Below are positions 54,012 through 64,000 of a stretch of DNA of 64,000 bases, piece after piece (positions within the stretch are counted from its first letter, which is position 1; each line of letters starts with the position of its first letter). The DNA comes from Diphasiastrum complanatum (lineage: Eukaryota; Streptophyta; Lycopodiopsida; Lycopodiales; Lycopodiaceae). Below the pieces are notes generated by a model. The model searched no databases, was not told the origin of the DNA, and saw only the letters and a program-made list of their open reading frames with translations. The position numbers were made by a program, and so were the translations under genes. Location of the stretch: the NCBI GenBank assembly GCA_029204225.1, contig CM055098.1:11155052-11219051 (forward strand), written 5' to 3'.

Positions 54012-57000
54012 ATGGCTTCCAATGGTGGGATCATGCTAGAGTCTAGTGAAAGGTTGAGTTCATCAAACTACTCTACTTGGAAAGTGAGGATGGAGTCCTT
54101 ACTTGAGTTGAATGAACTCATGGACATAGTTGCAGAAATTGAAGAGAGACCTCTCACACTTCAAGAGCAACAAAGGTTTGATAAGAAGGCCAAAAGGGCT
54201 CTTCATATCATTAAAATGAATGTTACAAATGAACTTCTCAAGGAAGTTGGAAAGTGTCAAAGTGCAAGTGAGGCATGGAATGCCTTAAAGAAGCTCTTTG
54301 AATCAAAGTCCACATCTAGGGTATTGACCCTAAGGAGACAAATATTTTCTAGTAGGCAAAGAGAGGGTGAAAGTGCTCATGCATTTATCTTGAGAGTTAA
54401 GTCCCTAAGTGATGATTTAGCATGCATTGATGAGAACATAAAAGATGGTGAAATAGTCCAAGTTATGTTGAATGGTTTGCTAAATGAACATGCTAACCTT
54501 GTGCAAAGTTTTGCCATTCAAAGAGTCTTGCCAAGTGTGGTTGACTTGCAAGAAATCTTATTGGCTGAAGAACATAGGTTGCAATCAAAGCTTGATGGTG
54601 CATCCTTGCAAGGTGGAGGTGAAGAGGCTTTCTTCACAAAAGGCAAATTCAAGGGCAAAGGTAAAGGCAAAGGGAAATGGTCCAAAGGTGGTAACTTTGA
54701 TCATGATGATCACTCTTCCTCTTCCTCTTCTACTAAGAACAATAAGTCAAAGTTCAAGTGCTTTTATTGTGGGATAAAAGGTCATTTTGCAAATGAATGT
54801 TATAAGAAGAAAAGAGAGCAAGGAGAGAGGCAAGGAAATCTTACAATAGATGAGGAAGAACATAACACATGTGGATCACTTGTTATGACTTCAAGTTTGT
54901 TAGCCAACATAGATGATAATGATCCTTGGTGGATTGATAGTAGAGCCTCATCTCACATGACAAGACATAAGGAATACTTTACATCCTTATTGACTTATGA
55001 GGGAGAAGGTAACATCATCTACACTGCAAATGATGGTCAATGTGACATCAAAGGCATAGGCACTATTCCTATTTCCCTTTCAACAAATAGGAAAGCAAAT
55101 CTTGAAAATGTTTTGTACATTCCTTCAATCACTAAGAATTTGCTTAGTGTAAGTCAAATGATTGACAAAGGACTTGATGTGGAGTTCATTGGAGATGCAT
55201 GTTTGATAAGTAAATGTGGATCCTTGATTGCTCAAGGTAGGAGGCATGGTAAACTTTTCAAGCTTGATGCATGTGTGATCTCTAATCATGAAGGATGTAT
55301 GGCTAGGGAGCAATTGACAAACCAAGAAGTTTGGCACAAGAGGTTGGGCCATCCCACTTTCAAATCTTTGGAGGTAATGGCAAAGAAAGAGCTTGTTCTT
55401 GGTCTCCCTAAAAGTCTTGTTGCAAACAATAGTGTTTGTGAACATTGTGCCTTGTCCAAATCTCATAGACTTGCTTATTCTAGATCTACTTCTAGATCTA
55501 AAGAAGCTTTTCAACTTGTGCATTCTGATATTCATTCTTCTAGTACAACTAGCAATGGTGGGGCAAAGATGTATGCAACTTTCATTGATGACTTTAGTAG
55601 GTATACTTGGATCTATCTTCTTAAAAGTAAGGATGAAGTGTTTGCTGCATTTGTCAAGTTCAAGAATGAAATGGAAAACCAATTCAATACAAAGATCAAA
55701 TGCTTAAGATCTGATAATGGAGGGGAATACACCTCAAATAGGTTCAAAGACTTTTGTATAGCACATGGGATTAAGAGGGAGATGTCTAGTCCTAGGACTC
55801 CACAACAGAATGGAATGGCCGAGAGGAAGAATAGAACCCTTTGTGAATGTGCCAAGGCAATGAGACTACATGCTAATCTTGCTAAGTCTTTTTGGGGGGA
55901 AGCTTTAGCATGTGCTAACTATCTATGTAATAGATGGACAAGTGCTTCCTTGGATGGTAAAACTCCTCATGAGGTTCTTTATGGTAGAAGGCCGAGTGTC
56001 AAGCATTGTAGGATCTTTGGATGTACATGTTTTGTCAATATCACACTTGATGATAGAACTAAAGAAGATCCTTCATCAAAGAAGGGTGTGTTTGTTGGCT
56101 ATAGTGAAGTAAGCAAGGCTTACAAAGTGTACATTCCTTCTACAAAGAAAGTTGTCATAAGTAGGGATGTCATCTTTCATGAAGAGAATGTTTCCAATGT
56201 TGTTGATGTTGATGTTGATGTGCCTACTAATCATCATGATGTGCAATATGTCTTGGATGAAGATGGAGATGCCACTCCAAAGCAAACTTCAAGGAAGACT
56301 CAAAGGCAAAGGGCTAAGCCATCAAGGCTAACCTATGATGAAAAAGGAAAGCAAGTGGTGGACAACTCTAACTTTGCTTTTCTTACCTCTTTTGATGAAC
56401 CAACTTGTGTAGGTGAAGCAATTCAAAAGAAGGAATGGATCCAAGCCATGGATCATGAGCATCAAGCACTCATCAAAAGCAACACATGGAGGTTGGTAAA
56501 GCTTCCAAAGGACAAGAAGGCAATTGGTTGTAAGTGGATCTTCAAGATCAAGACAAATCAAGATGGATCAATCAACAAGTACAAGGCAAGGTTGGTGGCA
56601 AAGGGATATGCTCAAGAATATGGTATTGACTATGATGAGACCTTTGCACCCGTGGCAAAGATGGTAACTATTCGAATACTAATCTCTCTTGCAACTCTTT
56701 ATGATTGGGATATGTGGAAAATGGATGTTACTAATGCCTTCTTGAATGGTGATCTTGAAGAAGATATTTACATGGAGCAACCCGAGGGCTATGTTTCACA
56801 TGATGAGCCTAATCATGTGTGCTATCTCCAAAAGAGTTTGTATGGGCTAAAGCAATCACCAAGGAGTTGGTATGCTAAGTTCAATTCCTTCTTACTTTCT
56901 CAAAACTTTGTTATGAGTGAGTATGATCATTCTCTCTACTTTAGATTGAATGAAAATGATATCACTTTACTTTTGATCTATGTTGATGACATTATCTTAA

Positions 57001-57965
57001 GTGGTGGTAACAATCTAGATATAGATGAAATCAAGATGGCACTCAAAAGAGAGTTTGAAATTCAAGATCTTGGTAAACTTCATTATATCTTAGGAATAGA
57101 GATTATTAGAACTTCTAAATCTACATTCATATGTCAAGAAAAGTATGTTAACTCTATTCTAAAAAGGTTTCATATGGAAGATTGTAAAGTTGTTTCTACT
57201 CCTATGGAATCAAATGTAAAGCTAACTACAAGAAGTAATGAAAGATCCTTCAAGGACATTACTCTCTATAGAAAGCTAATAGGATCTCTTATATGGTTAA
57301 CCATAACAAGACCTGATCTAAGCTTTGTGGTTGGTAAACTAAGTCAATTTATGCAAGATCCTAGTGAGGCTCATTGGAAGCTAGGAAAGAGAGTACTTAG
57401 ATACATCTCGGGATCTAGAGATTTTGGCATCTTGTATGGAGGTACTACACCTAACCTTTGTGGATTTTCAGATTCAGATTTTGCAGGTGATCAAATGGAT
57501 AGGAAGTCAACAAGTGCCTTTGCAATCTATCTTGGAGATGGAGTGGTCTCATGGCTATCAAAGAAGCAACCAACTATCTCTCTATCTTCCACCGAAGCCG
57601 AGTACAAGGCATTAACAACATGCACCAAGGAGATTCTTTGGATCAAGAGGATGTTATTGGATCTTCACTTGCTGGAACCAGAGAAGACTCCAATCATACT
57701 TTGTGATAACCTTTCAGCCCAAAGCTTGGCAAGCAATCCTGTTTTTCATGCAAGGAGCAAGCACATTGAGATTGCTCACCATTTTGTGAGAGATCAAGTC
57801 ATTGCCAAAGAGGTGGAGCTTCAACATGTCTCTTCAAAGGAGTGTGTGGCTGATATCTTCACCAAACCATTGGGAAAGGACCTATATTTAATGCATAGAT
57901 CTAATCTTGGAATGTGCTCAAAGATTATGTTGAAACTAGCATCCAATGTTGAAGAGGGAGTGTGA
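54012..57965 (+). CDS. Copia A2 Gag-Pol polyprotein (1317 aa)
   Basis: Uninterrupted ORF of the same length as A1, differing at about a dozen residues. Examples: HPNF to HPTF in the integrase zinc finger, NGVAERK to NGMAERK beside the catalytic Glu, APMAK to APVAK, MWQMD to MWKMD and KQAP to KQSP in RT, EKNP to EKTP in RNase H. Zinc knuckle, integrase HHCC and D-D(35)-E, RT YVDD and RNase H acidic residues are all present. As in A1 the protease site is D309-S-R. The stop TGA lies in the first bases of the 3' LTR and the purine tract gaagagggag (57951-57960) is coding. Both copies look potentially expressed; whether the protease works is doubtful. Confidence 0.96.
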   Translation: MASNGGIMLESSERLSSSNYSTWKVRMESLLELNELMDIVAEIEERPLTLQEQQRFDKKAKRALHIIKMNVTNELLKEVGKCQSASEAWNALKKLFESKSTSRVLTLRRQIFSSRQREGESAHAFILRVKSLSDDLACIDENIKDGEIVQVMLNGLLNEHANLVQSFAIQRVLPSVVDLQEILLAEEHRLQSKLDGASLQGGGEEAFFTKGKFKGKGKGKGKWSKGGNFDHDDHSSSSSSTKNNKSKFKCFYCGIKGHFANECYKKKREQGERQGNLTIDEEEHNTCGSLVMTSSLLANIDDNDPWWIDSRASSHMTRHKEYFTSLLTYEGEGNIIYTANDGQCDIKGIGTIPISLSTNRKANLENVLYIPSITKNLLSVSQMIDKGLDVEFIGDACLISKCGSLIAQGRRHGKLFKLDACVISNHEGCMAREQLTNQEVWHKRLGHPTFKSLEVMAKKELVLGLPKSLVANNSVCEHCALSKSHRLAYSRSTSRSKEAFQLVHSDIHSSSTTSNGGAKMYATFIDDFSRYTWIYLLKSKDEVFAAFVKFKNEMENQFNTKIKCLRSDNGGEYTSNRFKDFCIAHGIKREMSSPRTPQQNGMAERKNRTLCECAKAMRLHANLAKSFWGEALACANYLCNRWTSASLDGKTPHEVLYGRRPSVKHCRIFGCTCFVNITLDDRTKEDPSSKKGVFVGYSEVSKAYKVYIPSTKKVVISRDVIFHEENVSNVVDVDVDVPTNHHDVQYVLDEDGDATPKQTSRKTQRQRAKPSRLTYDEKGKQVVDNSNFAFLTSFDEPTCVGEAIQKKEWIQAMDHEHQALIKSNTWRLVKLPKDKKAIGCKWIFKIKTNQDGSINKYKARLVAKGYAQEYGIDYDETFAPVAKMVTIRILISLATLYDWDMWKMDVTNAFLNGDLEEDIYMEQPEGYVSHDEPNHVCYLQKSLYGLKQSPRSWYAKFNSFLLSQNFVMSEYDHSLYFRLNENDITLLLIYVDDIILSGGNNLDIDEIKMALKREFEIQDLGKLHYILGIEIIRTSKSTFICQEKYVNSILKRFHMEDCKVVSTPMESNVKLTTRSNERSFKDITLYRKLIGSLIWLTITRPDLSFVVGKLSQFMQDPSEAHWKLGKRVLRYISGSRDFGILYGGTTPNLCGFSDSDFAGDQMDRKSTSAFAIYLGDGVVSWLSKKQPTISLSSTEAEYKALTTCTKEILWIKRMLLDLHLLEPEKTPIILCDNLSAQSLASNPVFHARSKHIEIAHHFVRDQVIAKEVELQHVSSKECVADIFTKPLGKDLYLMHRSNLGMCSKIMLKLASNVEEGV

Positions 57966-58615
57966 AAATTGTCAACATTTCCTAGCTAGTTTGAGGCCTA
58001 AATTGGCTAAAATTGTAAATAGTTTTGGTTCTGGAGTTTCACACATGTGAACCAGGCCACAATGTTTTTATTTACTGTATTTTTTCAGTATGATGAAGTG
58101 TCAAACTTCATACCCTTCAAAATGAGACCATTTTGATGTATTTTGGTCATATAAGCCATTTTTAGCTATTTTTCCTATATAGGGAATATCTAGGGTCAAG
58201 TACCTTCTAGAGAGAGGAGAGAGAGTCATCTTCCTCATCCATAAATAGTAGGGAAGTCGTGGAGAACAGGTTGGAGAAACCTTTTGTATGCTTCATTGAG
58301 ATCAATAGATCATTGTCATTGTTTCTTCCTCCATTGAGAGCATTGTTGTGTGTATTGTCTTCAAGCTATTGTGTATGATCTTAGGTGCTTTTCAAAAGTG
58401 GTAAGCTGATGTATTATGGACTGTATAATGCTATTTTGGGCCGCACTTGATGTTTATGGAAGTTTCCATTTGTGATAAATGCTTTTTGATCAAGTTCTTT
58501 GCATTCTAGGTAGCATAGAATGTGTTGCCAATTCCTAGCTTATGTAGTTTGGAGTGCAAGCATTCAAGCCAATGATCTTGGAGTTTAGATCCACTTAGGA
58601 TCTGTATTTTTCACA
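57961..58615 (+). repeat. A2 3' LTR (655 bp)
   Basis: Four substitutions from the A2 5' LTR; ends GTATTTTTCACA followed by the TSD tcttt. Confidence 0.97.
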
Positions 58616-58620
58616 TCTTT

Positions 58621-59091
58621 TGGCCTTTTAATCCTGTAACAGTAGATCTAACCATTTATGAGGGTTGATATTTAAATAGACGCTTTGTTTCCAGGGTCGA
58701 ATAATTTCTATTTGCGAATATTTTGTGACAGTCTATCATTCTGTTATAGGTTCGTGTTTTGTGAATTGTTCGCGACAGATTACAATTTTGAGCTTGAAGA
58801 AAAATCCAGAATAATTCGCGAATTGTTCATGACCATTTCACGACAGGTGGGCTTTGAACAAGAAACAAAATATTTTGTGACAAGATTTTGTTCGTGAATC
58901 TTTCGAGCTTCAACAAGAAACCACGAGTTTCTACAAGAAACCGTTTCGCGAATCTTTCAAGTATCAATCAAGATAAAATTTCACGAATCCTTTGAGGTTG
59001 ATCACAGACAAAAACGTTTCGAGTTCACTTTCGTTTCTCATCCTTTGTCAACTAAAGTGCGCACAAGATCTGTCTGATCAGGTGTTCTATA
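58621..59091 (-). mobile_element. Family D LTR shared by D1 and D2, right part
   Basis: Continues the LTR split by A2. The minus-strand start is TATAGAACACCTGATC at 59091, preceded by the purine tract ctttgagagagagc of D2. It contains a perfect 12-bp palindrome aattcgcgaatt (58812-58823) and further ttcgcga motifs. Confidence 0.92.
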
Positions 59092-62000
59092 GCTCTCTCT
59101 CAAAGTGGGTAGTTGAATAATCCCAATCTTCTTCACTGCTTCTCGAACAAAGCTTTACTGAGTGGCTTCGTAAAGATATCAGCTGTCATTTCCTCTGTGG
59201 GTATGAAGACTGTCTTCAGTATCTTCTTCTCGACTAAGTCCCGATTCACATGATACTTGATGGCTATATGCTTCGTTTTTGAATGAACATTAGAGGAGTT
59301 TTGAGTTCCAAAAAGACCCTTTAAGAATTCGTGCAAGATGCCTTTTTTATTATTAAAATATTATAGCACTAATACTTTTGACTTGCCATAACTTTTTAAT
59401 CGTAGCTCAAAAGTACGCTTTCTAATGCACCAAACTCCGCTAAATCTCAAGAAGATTGAGCTACTGCTATTTGCTTCTTGCTTATCCAGAGAATGGCTGC
59501 ACTAGATACTAGAGTACAATCTCCTGAAATACTCTTGCTATCATCCTTCATGGATGCCTAGCTTGCGTCACTGTAAGATTCGATGTGAAATCCAGCATCC
59601 TTCGAATAACACAATCCATAGTCTTTCATTTCCTGGAGATATTGTAGTATTCTTTTTGCCAACTTCCAATGCAATGATCATGGGTTTTGATTATATTGGC
59701 TCAGCCTGTACACTGCAAACACTATATCAGGTCTGGTGTTGTCTGCCAGACATAACAATGATCCAATCAGCCTACGATAGGGTGTTTTGGCCATTCGCTT
59801 CTCTTCCTCGAGAGTCTGCGGACAATCTGCCTTGCTTAGTATTGCTCTAGGTATCATAGGAGTATGCACACCTTTGCATTTGAGAATGTTGAAGTCTTCA
59901 ATGATCTTTTGAGTGTACTTTTGTTGGTGAAGATATAACTTACCACCTTCAATCTGCAAGCCCAGATACAGTTTAGCTTTTCCTAGGTTAGCGATCTTAA
60001 ATATTTCAGAAATGTCTCTTTTGACATTTGAAATTAACTTATCTCTCCTTGAGAAGATAAGCATGTCATCAACAAAGACAACTAGAATGATCATTTTCTT
60101 TTGCACATGCTTGATATAGACATTTGATTCAGCAAATACAGGTTTGAAGCCGAAGGAAAGTAGTGCTTCATTTTTTTTTCTATGCCATTGTCTGGCTGCC
60201 TGTTTCAGATCATAAATATTTTTATTCATGTGACATCTGTATTCTGCATATTCTTGGTTTACAAAACCAAGTGGTTGGTTCATGAATAAGTCTTCTTCCA
60301 ATTATGCATGCAAAAAAGCAGTCTTCTCATCCACAATGTGGATTTTCAAATCAAGAGCCACTACATACGTGAATAACAAGCGAATTGATATATGTTTGAC
60401 TACCGGTGAGAAAGTATCAGTGTAGTCGATCTCATACTTTTGTGAAAATCCTTTAGCAACCAACCTTGCTTTGTATCTGATGTTTTTGCCATCAGGTCCT
60501 GTTTTGATCATGTAGACCCACTTGCATTTGACTGGTTTTCTGCCATCAGGTATAGGTGCAAGTGTCCATTCGATGTTCTTATACATGGATCACATTTTGT
60601 CCTCATTGCCTGAATCCAGCGATCTTTATCTGGTCCATCAATAGCTTCCTCAAATGTCTGAGGTTCGTCAGAAAAACCACAAAATTTGATATCTGTATTA
60701 AAAACATCTTGAACATACCTTTTTGGTGGTTTATGTTGTCTGTCAGATCTTCTCACAGGCTTTAAGATAGGATTCGCAGGTAGTTCAAATATCTCTACTT
60801 TTGATTTTGACTCCAATTCTCTGAGTTTTGTTGGCTTGGTACAAGGCTTCCATCTTCATGTGACATAGCCTCTTGTGCCATAATATATCTATCGATTCTT
60901 GAGTTTGATTCTCTTGTTTGATTCGAGTTCGAATATTCAAGTGATACAAATTTCCTTCTCTGTTGTCTTTAGCAACTAGGCTATCAAAATCTTCCTCGAA
61001 CAATTTACAAGAGTTCTTTGTGAAGGTTACTGACATGTCTGTATCGACTATCTTAGCTATGAATAGAAGATCTTTGTCAAGATTAGGGACATAGAGAACT
61101 TCCTCCAGTTTTTTGTCACCCTGATTCGTGTCCAGCCATAGTACACCAGTTTCATCAAGCACGTGCTTAGAACCGTCTCCAAGTATAATGAATCTCGAAT
61201 AGTTCATCTTCTTGTACTTAGACAATATTTGTTTCGAGGAAACAAAATGTAAGGTGGATCTTGAATCAAGTACTACTTCTTGAGTTTTGGAATTAGGTGA
61301 ATAACATAGATCAGCACTAACATAAACTGTTGAGCTCCTTGTTGTCCTGCCTTCTCTTCTCTGGAGCATTCTGCTTTGTCTTTGACATAGTTTGAATCTG
61401 AAAATTTGCTTCAATTCTGCTCCTTGTTTCTGGGATTTTAATAGCAGTCTATTGCTGCATGACCCTGTTTATGACAATGAATGCATTTAGTCTTTGAGTT
61501 TAACCAGCACTTATCTTCCTTGTGACCTGATCTTTTGCATCTACTGCAGATCTTCTAATCACCAGAATTTTTCTGTTGTTTTCCATATTGTCGATCATTT
61601 GTCTTAGACTCATTTTTTTTTGACGACTCCCTCTTAAACTTAGACTTCTTAGAAGATTTATTCTTCTGAGTAAATAGAGCATTTTCGGAATCACCATTGT
61701 CATCATAGCATTCATGAGCTTCTACTTCCTCTTTAACTCCGTCTATTGCCTTTTGAAGTGTCATTGTCGCATATTTCACCAATAAGATTCGAGCTGTGTG
61801 GAATGACCTGGGTAGGGCTTGAAGAAAATAACTAAGCTGTTTTTTCCTTTGAAATTGCGTTTTCAGTGCCAGAATTATTCAAGGAAATAAACAGCTCTTT
61901 TATCTTTTGTACGAATGTGTTCAGGTCTTTGTCGTCCCATTGTAGGTAAGTTAATTGGTCTTCCAAGAACATGATTTGATTATGAGATCGAGTCTCATTC

Positions 62001-62245
62001 TTAGTTTCCAATTCTTCCCATAAATCTTTTGTGTTTGAAATTGATGTAAGGTCTAGCATTATATTGTCATGCACTGAAGACGCAATAATTGCTATAGCTT
62101 TGTCATTTCTAAAATTCCATTCTCGAAGTTCTTTGCTAGGAGTAGCTATTGGCTTCTCCGCTATTGGTTCTACCCATTGCCAAAGACCTTTGCCCTTCAA
62201 TATGAGTGATGTCTTTAATTTCCAACTCAAATAGTTTGAACCTTC
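59092..62245 (-). pseudogene. Copia family D gag-pol (copy D2) with integrase core deleted
   Basis: Minus strand. Gag capsid 62230-61832 (QLTYLQWDDKDLNTFVQKIK); two zinc knuckles CSRCKRSGHKEDKC and CIHCHKQGHAAIDC (about 61440-61560). Protease near 61270 reads DSRSTLH, so the Gly is lost. LGDGSKHVLDETGVLWLDTN and the integrase zinc finger HKRLCHMKMEALYQANK follow. At about 60805 the sequence jumps from the start of integrase to the RT-proximal linker (SDRQHKPPKRYVQDVF), deleting the D-D-E core. RT has KARLVAKGFSQKYEIDYTDTF and FVDDMLIF. RNase H is interrupted by a MITE-like insert; the end reads ADIFTKPLSKALFEKQ. The 5' end is truncated in gag at 62245 with no PBS or LTR. Confidence 0.88.
59289..59451. 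mobile_element. MITE-like fragment inside D2 RNase H
   Basis: Starts attagaggagttttgagttcc and shares long blocks (aaaaagaccctttaa, gaattcgtgcaagatg, cttttgacttgccataactt, gcaccaaactccgct) with the TIR element at 63638-64000. It replaces about 150 bp of RNase H compared with D4 (17626-17775). Internally deleted relative to the longer copy. Confidence 0.75.
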
Positions 62246-62916
62246 TCTATGCTTGTTTCATTGTAAGTTGTTATTTGTCTCTCAAACAAAATTTTTGGGT
62301 GCAAAAGAGAAAGGAAGTATCTAAAGAGGGTCGTAGATTTTCTTGCCATATGCATGGAAAATCTGCTGTAGAGAAAGAACCAACATGACGAAACTAACCA
62401 AACTAATGAAGCATAGATTGCTAAGAAAAAATGAAATCCAAGCTACTGAAGCAAGCAACTAATGTACATACATCTAAAAGTCAATGAGCTCTTTGAAAGT
62501 GCTACAAAGATTGAAAAATGTAGAGGACGACATTTGGAAAGACTTTTCCTAGTACGATCCACATGAAGATGCACCCCAAAGGCATAGACCAAAGACACCC
62601 ACCATGACCAAAATCAGCTTCTTTGTTGTCAAATGAAATGCGAATAGAAATAATAAATCAACAATAATGTTCATTCCAATAAGATCTGAAACAACATCAT
62701 CAGTGCTATAAATTAATGGGTAAATCTCCCATTAAGTGGTAGCATTAGGAATAATCATTTATGCATTTACACATTCAAAATAATAACTAGTTAAAAGGAG
62801 CGCGTCGGGCCTCCAAATGGATTGTTGTCCCTATAAACATGGATTTTCTCCCTTAACACTCTATACGTTATAGCTTACAGTTACACCCATCAATTAATTA
62901 GTTATACAGAATGTAG

Positions 62917-62952
<36 letters not shown>

Positions 62953-63429
62953 AACAATGATAGTTAGAACATGTCTCTCCAACCACTTGCACACAAACTT
63001 TGTTTAAGCTTTCATTTACAAAGAGCTCAGGTTGATCTTCATTTTGATTCAAAAAAGTTTATTAGATGTCATACATAAACATTTTCATTGAGTGTGCGTA
63101 CTTCAATCTCAAGCCTTGAGGAAGATGAGTGAGGCTTCAACTTGACATATTTACTTATGTTTAGGCATAAGCTGCTAATTTAAATTGAGACAACTATAGA
63201 AGACTGATGATGGACTACACATTGAAACAATGATGGGCTGCAAATAGGTATGTACACATTTAATGGGTTTTTTTGTTATTTCAAACCATCAAAGAATAAT
63301 CGCCGGTGCAGGAGACTCTAGTGCATGAAGAGTGGGGAATAGTTTCTATCCTCTCTATAAATGAGACACCTAGGCTAAATCAAAATCAACCTTTTGGATA
63401 GTTGACACGAAGATGTAGTGGAGATCTTG
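62246..63429. other. No gene seen; (CT)n and a dispersed repeat
   Basis: AT-rich. (CT)n at about 62919-62950. 63131-63190 repeats the block at 13446-13505. No recognisable coding sequence. Confidence 0.55.
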
Positions 63430-63493
63430 GCAATATAGAATGGATACAAGGAGATTTTTGTTAGGGCTCATGGGCCTTATACATCTTGCATTC

Positions 63494-63560
<67 letters not shown>

Positions 63561-63636
63561 AGGGAGGGAGGGAGGGATATGTTGACTATATCTATTCAAT
63601 CCATGTCAAATGAGTCTGAATCACTTTTAAATTTAG
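63430..63636. repeat. Repeat F (copy 2) with (AG)n and (GGGA)n core
   Basis: Inverted relative to copy 1 at 11951-12172. Microsatellite (AG)n at 63495-63553 grades into (GGGA)n to about 63577. The flanking unique blocks are nearly identical to copy 1. Confidence 0.7.
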
Positions 63637-63637
63637 C

Positions 63638-64000
63638 ATTAGAGGAGTTCTAAATCCAAAAAAGACCCTTTGTAAAGATTCTTTTTATATTTTTTCTCAA
63701 TTTTTTCTTACACATGGACCGATCAAAACACTCAAATTTGAAATCTACGTAACGTAACTTTTTGAGTCCACATTTTGATTCCACACTAAAAATGGCATAA
63801 CGTTTTAGTGGTAAGTCCGAATATAGCGGAGTTTGGTGCATTGGAAAGTACTGGACAAGGGCTTTCCAATGATATGTTATGTGACAACTTTTGAGCTACG
63901 ATTAAAAAGTTATGGCAAGTCAAAAGTATGAGTGTTATAATATTTTAATATTATAAACTACATCTTGCACGAATTCTTAAAGGGACTTTTTGGAGCTCAA
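63638..64000. mobile_element. Non-autonomous TIR element, cut by window end
   Basis: Left end attagaggagttctaaatcc then aaaaaagaccctttgtaaagattc. The right end, read as reverse complement from 64000, is ttgagctccaaaaagtccct then ttaagaattcgtgcaagatg. These are imperfect terminal inverted repeats. At least 363 bp, no ORF of note. A deleted relative lies at 59289-59451. TSD cannot be checked because the element runs off the window. Confidence 0.7.

Larger units (their letters stand above)
52184..58615 (+). mobile_element. Complete Ty1/copia element A2 nested in a family D LTR
   Basis: 6,432 bp with 655-bp LTRs at both ends and TSD tcttt (52179-52183 and 58616-58620). The two LTRs differ at four positions (cacgtg/cacatg, tcatgg/tcgtgg, tttcc/ttttc, gtagg/gtaag). 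The uninterrupted target is visible in the paralogous D4 LTR near 18447-18485. One extra T in the leader is the main length difference from A1. Confidence 0.97.

Overview
The window is plant nuclear DNA made almost entirely of transposable elements. Evidence: several Ty1/copia families whose primer-binding sites match plant initiator-Met tRNA (TGGTATCAGAGC), a Ty3/gypsy remnant, a CACTA (En/Spm) Tnp2 transposase, spliced exons with GTAAGT/CAG signals, and many long (GA)n/(TC)n tracts. I cannot name the species; a large, repeat-rich land-plant genome fits. No RNA gene, CRISPR array or intact host gene was found.

Layout. 0.2-2.4 kb: four ~360-bp tandem units, one split by a 729-bp solo LTR with TSD. 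2.9-5.5 kb (-): C-terminal half of a CACTA tnp2 pseudogene. 5.5-9.3 kb (+): pol and 3' LTR of copia family B. 9.6-10.9 kb (+): an unrecognised ORF and a gypsy gag. 10.9-17.0 kb (-): a family D gag remnant, then family E with its complete 1.23-kb 5' LTR. 17.0-18.8 kb (+): family D RT-RNase H and 3' LTR. 19.0-20.2 kb (+): N-terminal half of tnp2. 20.2-21.9 kb (-): gag, leader and LTR tip of family B. 21.9-26.1 kb (-): Ty3/gypsy gag, two protease domains, RT and RNase H. 26.1-29.7 kb: mostly featureless.

29.66-36.09 kb (+): intact copia A1 (LTRs I read as identical, TSD ctcat). 37.1-38.8 kb (-): decayed gag-like coding region. 38.8-46.2 kb: a family C gag split by a full family B element (B2, -, TSD gtcta). 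46.2-47.8 kb: palindromic motifs and microsatellites. 47.9-49.4 kb (-): a spliced pseudogene resembling an amino-methyltransferase, the only coding remnant without TE features. 49.4-62.2 kb (-): an E LTR piece and two family D elements sharing one LTR, which is split by intact copia A2 (TSD tcttt). 62.2-64 kb: repeats, and a TIR element running off the window.

How it fits together. This is a nested, rearranged TE cluster. The main structural result is a ~14.7-kb inversion (about 5.54 to 20.21 kb): flipping it back reunites both halves of tnp2 and both halves of a family B element. Relative ages from LTR divergence: A1 (no differences seen), A2 (4 in 655), B2 (about 16 in 737); families C, D, E, gypsy and CACTA are older and broken. 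B2 also shows an apparent inter-LTR conversion that replaced its primer-binding site with 10 bp of flanking DNA.
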